From NCBI GenBank assembly GCA_022457155.1, contig JAJGOT010000099.1:265001-329000 (forward strand): 64,000 nt of DNA, read 5' to 3'. Under the pieces are notes generated by a model. It was not told the origin of the DNA. It saw only the letters and a program-made list of their open reading frames with translations, and did not search any database. This stretch comes from Cladopsammia gracilis. Lineage: Eukaryota > Cnidaria > Anthozoa > Scleractinia > Dendrophylliidae. The position numbers and the translations under genes were made by a program. Shown here in pieces: positions 1 to 27,483 of this stretch; the stretch's first letter is position 1, and each line of letters opens with the position of its first letter.

Positions 1-15728
<15,728 letters not shown>

Positions 15729-16813
15729 GTTGTCTGCCGCTTTGACCTTTTTTCTGATTTTAAAGTGTTAAAATGTGGCGATTTCTATACATTAGATTCG
15801 AGAACCAAAATTCTCGCCATTGTGAATAACTGCCAGGCACCCACCGAGTGAGCTGGGAACTAACTTTGGCTCACTCGTCTCCAATCTCTCGCTCAGTCAG
15901 AAGGAATAAGATAAATCGTGGGCTCAGATCATTTCAGTCATTTGTCTTTGTGGTCAAAAAAGGGCGTGATGGCCTGTCTGTCTGAGGCCAGAAACAATTC
16001 AGAAACGCTGTCACATACATTAAAACCAGGAATAATAGACCATATACGTATTATCGGTATCGAACTGAAACTAGCTAGCAGTCTAGAAGTCTAGGCTCAT
16101 GCGGTACTTTAAAAAATGGATGTACGCGGGAAGTTTGGAGAGTACGAGGGAAGCGTAAGCTCTAGCTTCACGAGTTTATATTATCTTTTATAACTTACCG
16201 TACCCAAATTGGCAATTAGCCAATCAGAAGGCTAGTCTACTGTCCTGATATCCTACGATATCAAGTCACTGACCTGATATTAATAATTAATAACTTTATT
16301 TATCCACGGAATCCTTATCACTAAAGAGTGGTCTTCTAAAGAGCCGTGCGCATTAAACCTAGTACAAAACGTTAAGACTTAAAAATTACAAAAATTACGA
16401 TTTTATGGTGCAAAGTTTGAAAATGCAACCATTAATCAGCCAGTTACCTTTGGTTCCAAACGTTCCTCCAACTGAACGTTTGAACTGCTGAAGCGAGTAT
16501 TTGCCAAGCTTCCATGTGACCGTACACTATTTAGTAATTTTCTCGTTTTCAAATGTCGATAATAGTTTTGCAGAGAAGGGTTTTATACATATTTTGCTAC
16601 CACGATCTCTCACTTTGCTCGCTGTATAAAACTAAAGTTTATATATTTTTGGTCCAGAGAAAAATTTCATGACAATGGCAGAAATAAAATCGAAATATTG
16701 CGGCTTTGGTAGGAAATTCAAAAATTTTGAGAAGCCCAGTACCTCGCGTGGACCTCTTGTTTTGTTCGTTCTCTTCAACAATAGACTGTATTGTTATCAG
16801 GTCTAGAGAAATA
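15729..16813. other. Upstream region of the TMEM161-like gene; no gene seen
   Basis: The 5'UTR and promoter of the minus-strand TMEM161-like gene should lie at its left edge, but no TATA box or other clear signal was identified. The remainder is AT-rich unique-looking sequence. No coding region was recognised on either strand. Confidence 0.4.
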
Positions 16814-16977
16814 GGCCATTTCCGAGTTGCCTTTAGCCTCTCTATCAAAGCGAGGCTAGGTGCGAAACCTTTCATATGAAAATTAGTTTTCATTCGAATG
16901 AAAACTCATTTTCATATGAAAGGTTTCGCACCCAGCCTCGCTTTGATAGAGAGGCTAAAGGCAACTCGGAAATGGCC
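16814..16977. mobile_element. 164-bp near-perfect palindromic foldback MITE
   Basis: The sequence reads GGCCATTTCCGAGTTGCC at the left and its exact inverse at the right. Pairing continues nearly unbroken to a centre around GTTTTCATTCGAATGAAAAC. No coding capacity. Palindromes of this size are typical of foldback MITEs. Confidence 0.8.
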
Positions 16978-17240
16978 TGTTGTCTATCTCTGTCTACGGC
17001 TACGATCCTACTGTGTTGGGTTCTATCTCGTGTCATGTTAATGTCTTGCAAAGTTTTTATACGTAGTATCAGCCTTGCTTCTCAGTTGTTTGCCTATTGC
17101 TATTTTTGGCTCTTTAGATCTTTTACAGATCCTACGTTCACTAGCAGCATTTTCGTTGGTGGTCCTTTGCTTATTCTATTGTTACTTATCTCTTTTATCT
17201 ATTGTTTTCTCAACCAATAGTGTTGCCGCTTTAAGACCCG

Positions 17241-17523
17241 GCCCGTTTACACAGGCGATTTTTTTGTGCAATTTTGTCGCACTGTTTGGTGCAATTTTTG
17301 TCGGCACAAGTTGCATCTTCAAATCGCGTTTGTAAACTGGCGGCGATTTCAGTGCGATTTGGGAGCGATTTGTTGCGCGATGTCGCAGAGGTTTCGAACT
17401 TGGCGGCGATTTTTGGGAAATCACCCGCACCCAAATCTCACAGGAAATAGTTTACACTTGCGACAAAAATTGCATTGGGGAGCGCGACAAAAATCGTATC
17501 AAAAATCGCATGTGTAAACGGGC
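17241..17523. mobile_element. MITE with GCCCGTTTACAC ends
   Basis: Begins GCCCGTTTACAC and ends GTGTAAACGGGC. The interior has many ATTTTTGTCGC / GCGACAAAAAT motifs in both orientations. A related copy lies at about 29460-29717. Short frames across it are shadows. Confidence 0.7.
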
Positions 17524-20161
17524 CCAAGCGCACATTAGTACAGTGCTAACTCAGTCAGGTTAGTCACTGGAACTTGTTGCTACACTGTGCTGATGAGCCG
17601 CAATAACGGCGAAATAGCTATCCAAAGTTGCATTTAAACTTTCGGTTTGGTCTCAATCATGCCATTGTTGCGTTACTTTTTCTACGCAGTTGTCAGCCCT
17701 TGCTTCTTATAGTATTTTGTTTATTTTTGGCTGATCAGATCTCTTACAGATCCTGCGTATACTAGCAGCATTTTCGTTCACGGTCTCTTGCTTTCTCGTT
17801 TCTTCTTTAGTGAGGTGCCGGTTACCCATAAATTTTAGAGAAAAGGCGTAACTAACCCCCACCCCCACCCCCAACCTCTTCCTCATAACTAACCCCCACC
17901 CCCAACCTCTTCGCCAAGTCACAGCGGTCAAGGTTTTTAATTTTGTGTAATTTTCTTTCTAAAAATCCTACACAAATCAAGATTATAGAAATTTATTTTC
18001 GTTATTTACTTCCATTATGTATTATTGTTTGATTATTCGGCTGTTCAAAACGCCCATGAGTAATATTAAAATTAAGAGCTTTCAAGCCGAATGGTTTTTA
18101 TCTGCAGTGTAGCCACTTAAAGCCACCGTCACATATGCATTCGTCGTCTTTTCCTGTCGTTCGTTTTATTTTATTTTATTTTTTTTTATTTTAGTTCGGC
18201 AGGTATATTTTCAGTTGGAGTGAGCAAGTGTTGAGGAGAAATGTGACGGTTAAGAAAAAAAGAAAGGAACGGATCGAAAAACGTTCAAAATCTCCAGGTT
18301 TTGCTAGACCAAGATGGCTTCTAAACACAAAGGGAACCACACCCAAATTCGTCTGCCGAATCGGAAAAAAAAAGGTTTCTTCACGTTTTAATCCGATCCT
18401 CACTTATGAAACAAACCGTTCTTTACTTATGGATAACAGGTGAAAGGAAGTGATTAAAAGGTACCGCAATGTTTATGTAATAAACAATAGTTATCTGGTT
18501 CGACAAGTCTTATTGGCTGATTCGATATATCGAATTTTTATATTTTTAATACCGTTCATATTTCTCAGTTTATTCAATTCACCAGTCAGACTGTTGACAA
18601 TAATTGTTCTTGTCGTTAGTGCCAAAAAATAACACCTTAAAAATAGCAAGACCTTATAATTTGAGCGGCTTGCTTCGAATCGAAGATATAAGTCACGGTG
18701 AATTTTGAAATTCATTTACCGAAACGTTTATAAGTCGGTACAAATCAGCTTGCCTACTCCGTAGCTGGGCAGAATTTTATTGTGAATTTGCGTATATATA
18801 CCGCAATATAAACACCTCGACATTTAATGAACTTTCATTTGAGTCAGTGTCTTAAAACCAAAACCAAAGTATTTACTCTGACCAATCACAACAGTCGTAA
18901 ACCTGAATCCAATGATTGCAATTTTTCAGGTTCTGATTCGACATTGAAAATTTCGCTTTCAATTAATAATTAGAATTCTTTTTTGTTCTTCGTTCTTGTT
19001 ATGTTTAAAACGAAAAATAACAACAATGGAACTGCAGGAACTTCTGTGGCGAATATTCCCCTCACAACGGTTTGTTATTTAGTGTTCTTTCAGAAAAGAA
19101 ACAGACACGGTCTTTTTTTCTAATCACGGTTCCTCGAACCACTAAGAATTCGAATTCACCAGCATGCAGTTAGACTGTTAAAGTTTGTTTTCGCTGACAC
19201 CTTAATTTCTCTATCTTCTCAGTTAATTCAATTCAAGTTTTCAACAGAAAAATTAGGTTTGCAAATTTCTTAATTATCAGTTTGGTATCCAAGGGAAATG
19301 AAACCCTATTGATTTACTACCAGCTCCGACCATTGCATAACTAGTGGCGTTGCAAGGCTAGAAAGCCAGAAACTCAGTAATCAGGCTGAGTGTAAGCTTT
19401 TTACAAACTACGTATATTTAGTCAGAAACGTGCTTTTAACAGTGGCAAAAGAAAACGCTGGTCCCATACAGTCCAAACATAAACCAACTGAGGTCAGTAA
19501 CGAATCTTTTTTTTTGTTCTACCGCGCATTCTACATCTATATGAGAAGATGAGAAAACAATGCAATCTGTAGAGTCACTGGCCGGATCACTAGCCTTAGC
19601 TGGATCATTTGCCACTTTACCGAATACTATAATCAGGGACGCCCAAACAACGGAGGAATGGTTAGTCAGAACACTCCATAACATTTTAGTGCGGTCTTAA
19701 AAGAAACTACGCGAAAGCTAATACGGTCTGATATTTTCAGTTCTTTTAGCTGAATATTCCAGATCGGGGCAGAAAATTTTAGGGAAGGAATCTTTAATTC
19801 CCTGAATTTACTAGTTGCGGCTAAACTGTAGAATACCCGGCCACTTATTTGCGTCTCGGAGTTGACTAAGAATGGATCTTTGTGTTTTCATATGTCGACT
19901 CGTTCTATAAAACCGTGGGATATGTAAATAAGTCACTGATGAAGGGCTATGCCCGAAACGTTTGTTGAACTCAATCATTATATGACACTTTTTACAATTT
20001 TTGATATATTTTACTATATTTTTTTCTTCTCGTTTTTAACATATTTTACGTAAATAAGTGGCCGGGTGTTCTAAAATCGCCCTCTAGCTGCCTTTACTTT
20101 TCCTACCTGACTTAGAAATTATTTCGTACCCAACACGTCAATTCAGTTTGATCAGATCCCT
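17524..20161. other. Repeat-rich intergenic stretch; no gene seen
   Basis: Contains a CCCCCACCCCCAACCTCTT direct repeat (about 17850-17911). A repeat at about 19830-20074 has inverted ends (ACCCGGCCACTTATTT and inverse) and carries a hammerhead-like core. Small open frames have no recognisable domain. Confidence 0.45.
19932..19986 (+). ncRNA. Hammerhead-ribozyme-like core in a dispersed repeat
   Basis: CTGATGA at 19936-19942 is followed by a short hairpin with a GGGC/GCCC stem, then GAAA at 19955-19958. A flanking GTCA (19932) can pair with TGAC (19983). These are the conserved pieces of a hammerhead ribozyme, a motif known from Penelope-like retroelements. Stem III is poor by eye, so this may be a decayed copy or coincidence. 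Confidence 0.35.
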
Positions 20162-20465
20162 CCGAAGACAAAAGGCGTTAAATTTCTCGATGTTACGAAA
20201 GTTCGAGCTGACATTTTGCTAAAGAAAACCGAACAGCTTCCGAACATCTTCCGAACATTTTCCGAACACTTTTATCCCCCCGAAAACAAAAGACGTTAAA
20301 TTTTCCGATGTTACGAAAGTTCGAGGTGACATTTTGCTAAAGAAAACCGAACAGCTTCCGAACATCTTCCGAACATTTTCCGAACACTTTTATCCCTCCG
20401 AAGACAAAAGGCGTTAAATTTTCCGATGTTACTAAAGTTCGAGGCGACATTTTGCTAAAGAAATT
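20162..20465. repeat. 118-bp tandem repeat, about 2.6 copies
   Basis: Units start at 20162, 20280 and 20398 with CCGAAGACAAAAGGCGTTAA or a close variant. Each contains a run of CTTCCGAACATCTTCCGAAC motifs, and the third copy is truncated. A TTCG/GTTC microsatellite (about 20511-20537) lies just downstream. Confidence 0.8.
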
Positions 20466-23091
20466 AGCCCAATATTAAATTACGAATTTTTAAGATGAAG
20501 GCTAGGCTTCGTTCGTTCGTTCGTTCGTTCGTTCGTTGGGTGACGCTGTAAAATCGACTGAGGTTGCTACACACGATTCCATTGCTAAATTTTGCGTCCG
20601 TTTTGAACGAAAATGAGTACTTTTTCGGGCTGATTTCCAGCGTTGCTATAGAACTTTCGCATGGATTATTGTCATCTTCATTGTGTATAAGCCATTAAAT
20701 TTACATGAAAAAACTTAGGATTAATTTTTGCACTGTATCAGCATCGTAAAAATGACATGCGTTCAATTCAATTCGATTTTGTTTTATTCCACCCATGCAA
20801 AACAGTAAATATATATATAAACAAAACAACACACTGAATAAGCAGTATATTCAGCGAAGGGCGAAACAGCTGTCCGCGGTTGCTACCCTGCTTTATCGGT
20901 TTCTGTCGCATTGGTGTCTCGCAAAATCTACCTTTTTACGTAGTCAGATTAGCCTTGCAGTTTGTCGTTTATGTTTGTTCATTTTTTGGCTGATAAGGTC
21001 TTTCGTAGATCCTACGTATCGTTTACAGCATTATCGTTTGCGGTCCTTTGCAGATTTTAGTTCTATATTCAGCGAAAACTTGGGTAACTTACGTTACCGA
21101 CAACATATTGCTATTTCATGTTTTTGAAAAACGAAAGGATGAGGTTGGGAAAATTGCACGGAAAGGATTGCCCCCTCAGTCAGTGTTAAATTAACTCGTC
21201 GCTTGTCAACGAGAACATAAGGCTGTAGACAGTTTTTCTTCAAAGAAAGTGGATTCCCGCCGCTTACCGATTACGTTCCCATGGTGATCACGGGCAACAT
21301 CAACCTTAAGACAGGAATAGTCCTTTGAGATATTCTAAATGATTTCAATTTCTGGTGTGAGAGAGAGAGAGTAGAAAACCGGACTCCCTCAAAACGGCTG
21401 GAAATCGAACCTGGAGAGAAAGAGAGAAACTTTTATTTATCTAGTCAAGGCAGAAAAAAATCGCTTCGGCATTAATAATAAAAACTGTTATCAATGGGAG
21501 CCCTTACCTTTTAACAAATATACTTGTAAGAGTGAGGAAATAACGTCTAATTAATAGCTAACCCCTCGCATTCGGCCAACCATACTTTGAAGGCAGGAAA
21601 CTTGAAATACACTGTTCGCATGGGAGCCACGGGCAACATCAACCTGTCAGACAGGATTCTTCGTGATTTCAATCTCTTTGGTGAGGTGATGGCACGGATG
21701 CTATTTCAGACAAAATTATTTTTGTGAAACATTATTCTTAACACAATTGAGTGAAATAATTACCGGTCAGTACTGGCAAAATTCTGGCCTCTTTATAAAG
21801 AATTAGAAGGCTCCTTTAATTTCATCGTAACTTTCAACTTTCAACTTTCTTTTACGATTTCATTATTTACAGGTGATCTCACCTTAAACAATAATATTTA
21901 CACTTTTAACAGAGAATAAATATACTAGAACATTGCGAAAAAACGTTAATGAATGTGTGCGCGATGACCAGAGCTCAACTAGAACAGTGGTAGGACCAGT
22001 TCAACTAAGTTCAACCGTTTGACGGAATCGTTCGCGCCGACGCAACAAATGACTAAGTAAGGCGGCAGGTATTTAACACATGCGCGGACTTGAGAGTAAA
22101 GGCTAACTTCGCGTTCAGCCATACACGATTTTCGCGTTCGAAGAACGCAATCCTAATTTCGTGTTGGTTGTCCTGTGGTTTATGTGCAGTAAAATTTGAG
22201 ATTTTTTGGTAGACGGTCTTCCAAATGGCCGCCCCTATTGGTTTTTTTTTCAGGGGCTCATTTCCGCCTGAAATTCCTTCGAACGCATCTCCATAATCTG
22301 TGGTTACTGCTTGTTTAATATATAAGAACGTCCAATGTTTGTGCTGAGAATGAGCTAGCTGGGACACTGAATGTTCTTATTTTGTTGGCGATTTGAACCT
22401 AAATACGTTCTGAACAATGTTCTTGAGATAACTGAAGTATACTTTACAGTAAATCATTGTTTTGAATGAAAAGAAAGAAAAATAGGCCAGGTTCTACCAA
22501 TTTTCTATTTTGAAATGGAAAACGACCTGCAACGCTGCAATACTTCCAGCATTTTAGGCTCAGTTGGACTAGAAATTCAGTCCTCTGACCAAACAGTATT
22601 ACAGCTTCTTTTTTTCGCTTAGTTCACTATAAATATAAGAAAACGAAAGAACTGACGTTCAAGTTAACAAAACAGTGGCGGTTCCAGGGGGAGGGTCGGG
22701 GGGGGGGGGGAGGGGGGGGAGGCGGACCCCCTTTTCAGACCTGTGTCTCCCATGTGGTTCATAAAAATAATAGAATAAAATTGTTTTATACCTAGTTGTT
22801 TCACTTCCACCAATTGACTGATTGTCAAGTTTTTGACTTAACAAACACTTTTCGACTCTCAGAATGCCGGTAATGACGTTTTAGAGGGAACATGCACCCG
22901 GACCCCCCCCCCCCCCCCCCCCCCACCTCAAAGAATTCCTGGATCCGTCCCTGCAAAATCTCAGCCTTCATGGGTTTGTTCTTAGCACTTTAGCATCATC
23001 TTTCTTATAAAAAGGGTTCAGTGTTATAGAAAACAGAAAGCCCATAACTGAATGACCATTATCAAATTAATATTTCTCCTTTCCGTTCTAG
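20466..23091. other. Intergenic stretch upstream of the fucosyltransferase-like gene
   Basis: Holds a GTTC microsatellite, a GA repeat near 21360-21372 and long G or C runs (22699-22720, 22904-22924). No coding exon was recognised. A TAG acceptor ends at 23091, so a non-coding first exon of the downstream gene may lie somewhere here. Confidence 0.4.
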
Positions 23092-23108
23092 GTAGCTGAC
23101 CGTTTACA

Positions 23109-24977
23109 ATGATGTTCTGCAGTAGTCGTCGAAAACTGATCCTGTTCCTGGGTTTGCTTGCGTTTACCTTTTACATCCTTTTTTGTCGGGAGAAAGGTAA
23201 TTGGCCTTTAAGAAGTTTGAGTAGAGAATTAACTCTTACCGTCCTACGCTCGAGCATTGAGTCAAGTCGTATATAAGGGTTATTTTCCGGCAGCGAGGTG
23301 ATATGTGCAGATTTATTTACTGAGGGCGTAGCCGTGGCCTGAATAGACACATATCCACGAGGAGCCGAAAAATAACCGGATTATTTTCAACATGAGGGCG
23401 AAGTTGATAAAGTAGCATCAAACGAATGATAAATGTTTTTCTTCGTTCTTTGGCAGACCGACTAAAATCAGACATTTTTGTTTGCAGGATCTACTAAACC
23501 GAGACTAAGATGCGTGCGAAACGCACAGGCCTTATAATAGAAAAATCCGAGAATAGTAAACTCGGAGATAAACCTTTAAGGGGATGGCATTCATTCCCTA
23601 CCTCCCTCTCCTCCCCCCCCCCCCCCACCCCTGAATGTCCGAGTGTTAACTTAGGCAGGCTTCTGTTCGTGATTCCAGCCCGGATTGTCTTATAGAGTGC
23701 TAGCCGAGATTACATGGCGCTGAAATATATTTCTAAATCTTTCAGCAGCTACGACTAAGCAACAGAGGAACGTTCGATGGCTACATGATGTCGAGTCCGC
23801 AATGATTAGCAGTGATTCAATCCCATCAACGTACACACAACAAAAAGAGAGAATTTGCGGTACGAAGTGGCAAGAAGACTATAAGAAACTTCACAGAGAT
23901 ATTTTAGAATCGCGGCGTCCACGACAGTTTATTGTATTTACTTGCAAGGACAAAGCGTACAGTTGTGCAGGCTATGGCAATCGCTTAGGGGCGATTTCTT
24001 CATTTCTTTTCCTCGCCATTTTAACACAAAGGGCATTTTTGATCCAATGGGATCAAGTAAACCGAGTACGAACAGAATATTACCTTAATCCAAAAGAGAT
24101 TGCATGGAACTATTCTATGAAGACCTTAGAAACACTGCCCACGAGGACACACTTTTGGGGAAAGAAAAACCAAACGCCTCCTTTGGACAGAACCGATATT
24201 ATTAGACCAGCAAAAACATACGCAGAGTTTTCTACATGGTTACAGAAGACTAATTTTCTAACATATTTTGACCACCCCGTTGAAAAGGTGGTCGGGCCGT
24301 GGTATTTTGCGGATGACTTATTGGAAAACAAATTTCTGAAAAAGTATGCTCTTGAGCTAGGAATAAGTTCCGAGCGCTCCAACTATTCATTAATAGGATG
24401 CGCTTTCGATTTTCTTTTTAAGAAGTCGAGAGAATTAGAAGCGAGGCTTGATGAAGCGAGAACCTCGTTAGGTCTAGAAGGCCTGGCCCCCAAGCTAGGA
24501 CTTCATATAAGAATGGGTGATTTATCCATGGGAAGAGGCCAGCAATATTTCAATATCGACTACAAAATGTTCTTTGATTATGCTCAGGCACTAAGTGAAG
24601 TGTTGGCCCAACAAAATAAAGGAGTGTTTAGCAAGGCAGACATCAGGTGGTTTCTAGCAACAGATGATAAAGAAGTCAAAAAGTACGCTCTTAAAAAGTA
24701 CCCTAAACATTTGGTCACCCAAATGATAAATCCACAACACATTAAAACGTTCCACAACCTGACACATTCAGCGACTGTGGAAAGCATGTACGGTGTTATG
24801 GTAGATCATTTCCTGTTATCTGAATGCGACTTTCTTATTTTAACTAAAAGTAGCACGTTTGGAAGGACAGCATCTGGCCTTTTGTTCCATTCAGCTGCAA
24901 CGATCGTGTCGGTGGAGAGTGAAAAGAAATGGTTAAAGTCATCGGCAAGAAAGTTGCCCAGAACGGTTGGAGAGTAA
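23109..24977 (+). CDS. Fucosyltransferase-like type II membrane glycosyltransferase (two coding exons)
   Basis: Coding exons 23109-23196 and 23746-24977 join in phase across a GT/AG intron to give about 439 residues. Exon 1 encodes a short basic tail (SSRRK) and one hydrophobic segment (LILFLGLLAFTFYILF), a signal anchor typical of Golgi glycosyltransferases. Exon 2 has CAGYGNRLGAISSFLFLAIL near its N-terminal third, LHIRMGD in the middle, FLATDD further on, and KSSTFGRTASGL near the end. This ordered set resembles the GT-B fucosyltransferases of the xyloglucan/alpha-1,2 and NodZ-like groups, in which the conserved Arg-x-Gly-Asp region binds GDP-fucose. Substrate cannot be told. The exon 2 frame alone starts at an internal Met (23802), but it is open upstream to the splice acceptor, so the joined form is preferred. 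Confidence 0.7.
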
Positions 24978-25739
24978 ATCAATCTCGTCCCCACAGCCCG
25001 CGCGTTTCAGGTCAGCGGAGACCGTCCGCAACCTTGGTGCTGACCAAAAGAATTGCGGCCTCTGGGAACGAGATTGAGAGTAAATCGGTTTCACCAGCCA
25101 GAAGTGACTGAAAGTATTGGAGAGGGACAATGTGAAGCAAAGTTTCTTGCCCAAGAAAATTAAAACAACACGACCACTAATCGCGTCCTACAGCCTTCTC
25201 CGCTTTCAAAAGGCATGGCAGTCCGGGCGTAGAACTGCCAAAATGCTGCAAAATGCTTGGATCATTTTGTCGCCTAAAACATGATAAAATATCTTCGTTA
25301 TAGTTTGGTTTAGACTGCGAGCAAGCTCTCAGGTTCGGCACTGCAAATTTTGCATGGCATTTTGCGCATTTTGCAATTTGCCTCGCACTACGCATTTTGC
25401 TGACTTTGTTGCCACGTGAGTTGATGAATTTTTCAGACGGGGAGGGGGGCGGGGTAGGGTTGGGGTTAGGGTTAAGGGTTAGCGGTAGCATTTTTCATTA
25501 TAGAACCGTGCCTCTAGGAACGAGAATGGCTGGAAGATATCATGCGTAGCCGGATCGATTGAGCTTCCTGGTCGGTCTGGAGCATGGGGACAAAGCGAAT
25601 AAGAATAACCGGGTGACGTCACGAAGATTTGCCTCAGTTTAATAATTCATTCATTTCATTTCAATTTTAAGTTTTTTTTATTCCAAACCACAAATAAATA
25701 GATTTACATACAGGATATCGAAGGTAATTGGGTCATTAG
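24978..25739. other. 3' flank of the fucosyltransferase-like gene
   Basis: No gene seen. A short telomere-like patch (GGGTTGGGGTTAGGGTTAAG) occurs at about 25453-25482, too short to be more than an interstitial repeat. Repeated short motifs such as GCAAAATGC and TTTTGC occur around 25240-25400. Confidence 0.4.
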
Positions 25740-25924
25740 ACTACGAGTAGTCCCTCTTTCCCAGCTTAGTCCGCCCGGCGAGAAACGGCGAGCGGAAAAT
25801 GGCGCGCGATAACTGGGGGCGAGAGGGGGTTGTATCTGAATCATACCGTCCAGAAGGAGGTCGGACACCTTATTGAGACTTAATGTCGACATTTAGAATT
25901 TTATTTACAATAAATGTTTAAGTG

Positions 25925-26021
25925 TGAAAAAAGAAAATCTCAAATCCCCACTCAGGATTGAAACTGTGACCTCAGCTAGACTTAGACTTACATAGCCTAC
26001 CGTGCCACTGTACCACCTAGC
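25925..26021 (-). mobile_element. tRNA-derived SINE head (candidate)
   Basis: On the minus strand, GGTGGTACAGTGGCACGGTA resembles a pol III A box and GTTTCAATCC a B box, spaced as in tRNA genes, followed by a T-rich tract. It does not fold as a complete tRNA by eye, so a tRNA-derived SINE is more likely than a functional tRNA gene. Confidence 0.4.
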
Positions 26022-26055
26022 TTCTCGAGTTGTTTAGTCCTAAATTTAACTATAT

Positions 26056-26212
26056 ACAGCTATTTCAATAAACGTTGTCGGATGAAAGCTTAAAGACAAG
26101 ACCGCAAGGTACTATGGGTTAGGGTTAATAGCCATTGCATAAAAATCCCATACAAACTTGCGGTTTTGGCTTTTCGCCTTTTTCATCCGACAACGTTAAT
26201 TGAAATAGCTGT
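26056..26212. mobile_element. Small MITE with ACAGCTATTTCAAT ends
   Basis: The ends ACAGCTATTTCAATAAACGT and its inverse (ACGTTAATTGAAATAGCTGT) continue into GTTGTCGGATGAAA on both sides. It is about 157 bp, has no coding capacity, and is nested inside the foldback element around it. Confidence 0.7.
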
Positions 26213-26432
26213 AAACTGCTAACCCTAACCTCAACTGAAAGCCAACAAGTTACTCCATTATATAAGTCTCAGTAAGGTGTCTGACGTCCTTTCTGAACTG
26301 TATGATTTGGGCTTGACCGCGAGACGGGCGCTCATCCCCAGTTTCCGCGCAGCCATTTTCCGCTCGCCAATATGTTTTTCGTTTCTAGACTCGCTCGACG
26401 GACTAAGCTGGGAAAGAGGGACTGCTCGTAGT

Positions 26433-27480
26433 GTATTGGATGATGTTTATTAGTACAAAAGTGGAGAGGGGCACAGATAGTAAGACTAATAATTACAATA
26501 ACAAAAGTATGATTATTATTGTTGCGGTCTATTTAATATACATGTAATGAAAATTTTATAGAATTGTGGTTGAAAACATAAGCAGAAACAGAGACGGAGG
26601 TTTATGTTCATTCGTATTGAGCAAGATAGTGGTGCTGAAGTGCCTCTTAAAACAACAGGGAGCTTCAGCAACCACTACGGCAACGGCAGCGAGAGCGACA
26701 CAAAATTGAATAGGTTTAATGAGAGAAAACAATGCCTCTGCACGTGCGTTTTACATCTGATACATTTCTTTGCCGTTCCCTACAAAACAACAACGTCAAA
26801 TGATCAAATTATAGGTTTTGCCTAGGACGTGAACACACGACGGTTATTTTTCCTTGCCGCTCTATTTGAACTGGAAAGCCGTCCCTACCAATTCAGCTCT
26901 TGGACAATCCAGCCACATTAGGCAAATTAAACAATTTAGAACAATTTCAAAGCAGTTTAAAGCAGCGCAAATTCTTTTTTCAATGACGTTTTCTTTGGTG
27001 TTGCCGTCGTGGTTGCTAAAGCTCCCTATAAGAGATTCAACGGTCGGGGCCGAGAACAAACCACAATAAGTTTTCATCGATTTCATTGGCCAAGAAACAA
27101 GGAAAGAACAAGAAACTATTTGCTTCTAGTAATATAAATTATAAATGTTTTGTAATAGGTCAAAATAAAATTGATAAGCCATGTTATGCGCCGATCAATT
27201 CGAAACATCAACATCCCCCCCCCCCCCCCCCCTAACAACCCAGCCAATGCCCCGGGTATTTGAACTTCTGAAGATCGACTTGTTCAAATTCTCGCCCCCT
27301 TGGGCCAAAATTGCATTCAAATACCTCACCCTAGCACTGGATTTGACTGTCAAATGCCCCTCCTAACGATAAAACGTTTTTAGTGAGGATAAAAAATATA
27401 CTTTGCTCTTTAGAAAAAACACTCGACAGTTGAAAAAAAAAAAAAGAAAGTTAAGTTTAATTGGCAAAATAAATATTGTC
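26433..27480. other. Intergenic stretch, no gene seen
   Basis: AT-rich sequence with related blocks in opposite orientation (GGGAGCTTCAGCAACCACTA near 26659 and an inverse-like block near 27003-27030), probably an old inverted repeat. A C run lies at 27214-27231. Frames of 60-75 codons look like chance. Confidence 0.4.
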
Positions 27481-27483
27481 AAG

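Larger units (their letters stand above)
25740..26432. mobile_element. Foldback element with ACTACGAGTAGTCCCTCTTT ends
   Basis: The left end reads ACTACGAGTAGTCCCTCTTT and continues CCCAGCTTAGTCC; the right end is the near-perfect inverse. It contains a tRNA-like SINE head and a smaller inverted-repeat MITE. No transposase was seen. Confidence 0.65.

Noticed and set aside
25453..25482. Telomere
   Set aside because: Only about two imperfect GGGTTA units occur within ordinary intergenic DNA.
25925..26021. Functional tRNA gene on the minus strand
   Set aside because: A and B box-like words are present, but no acceptor stem or clean cloverleaf could be drawn; a SINE head is likelier.
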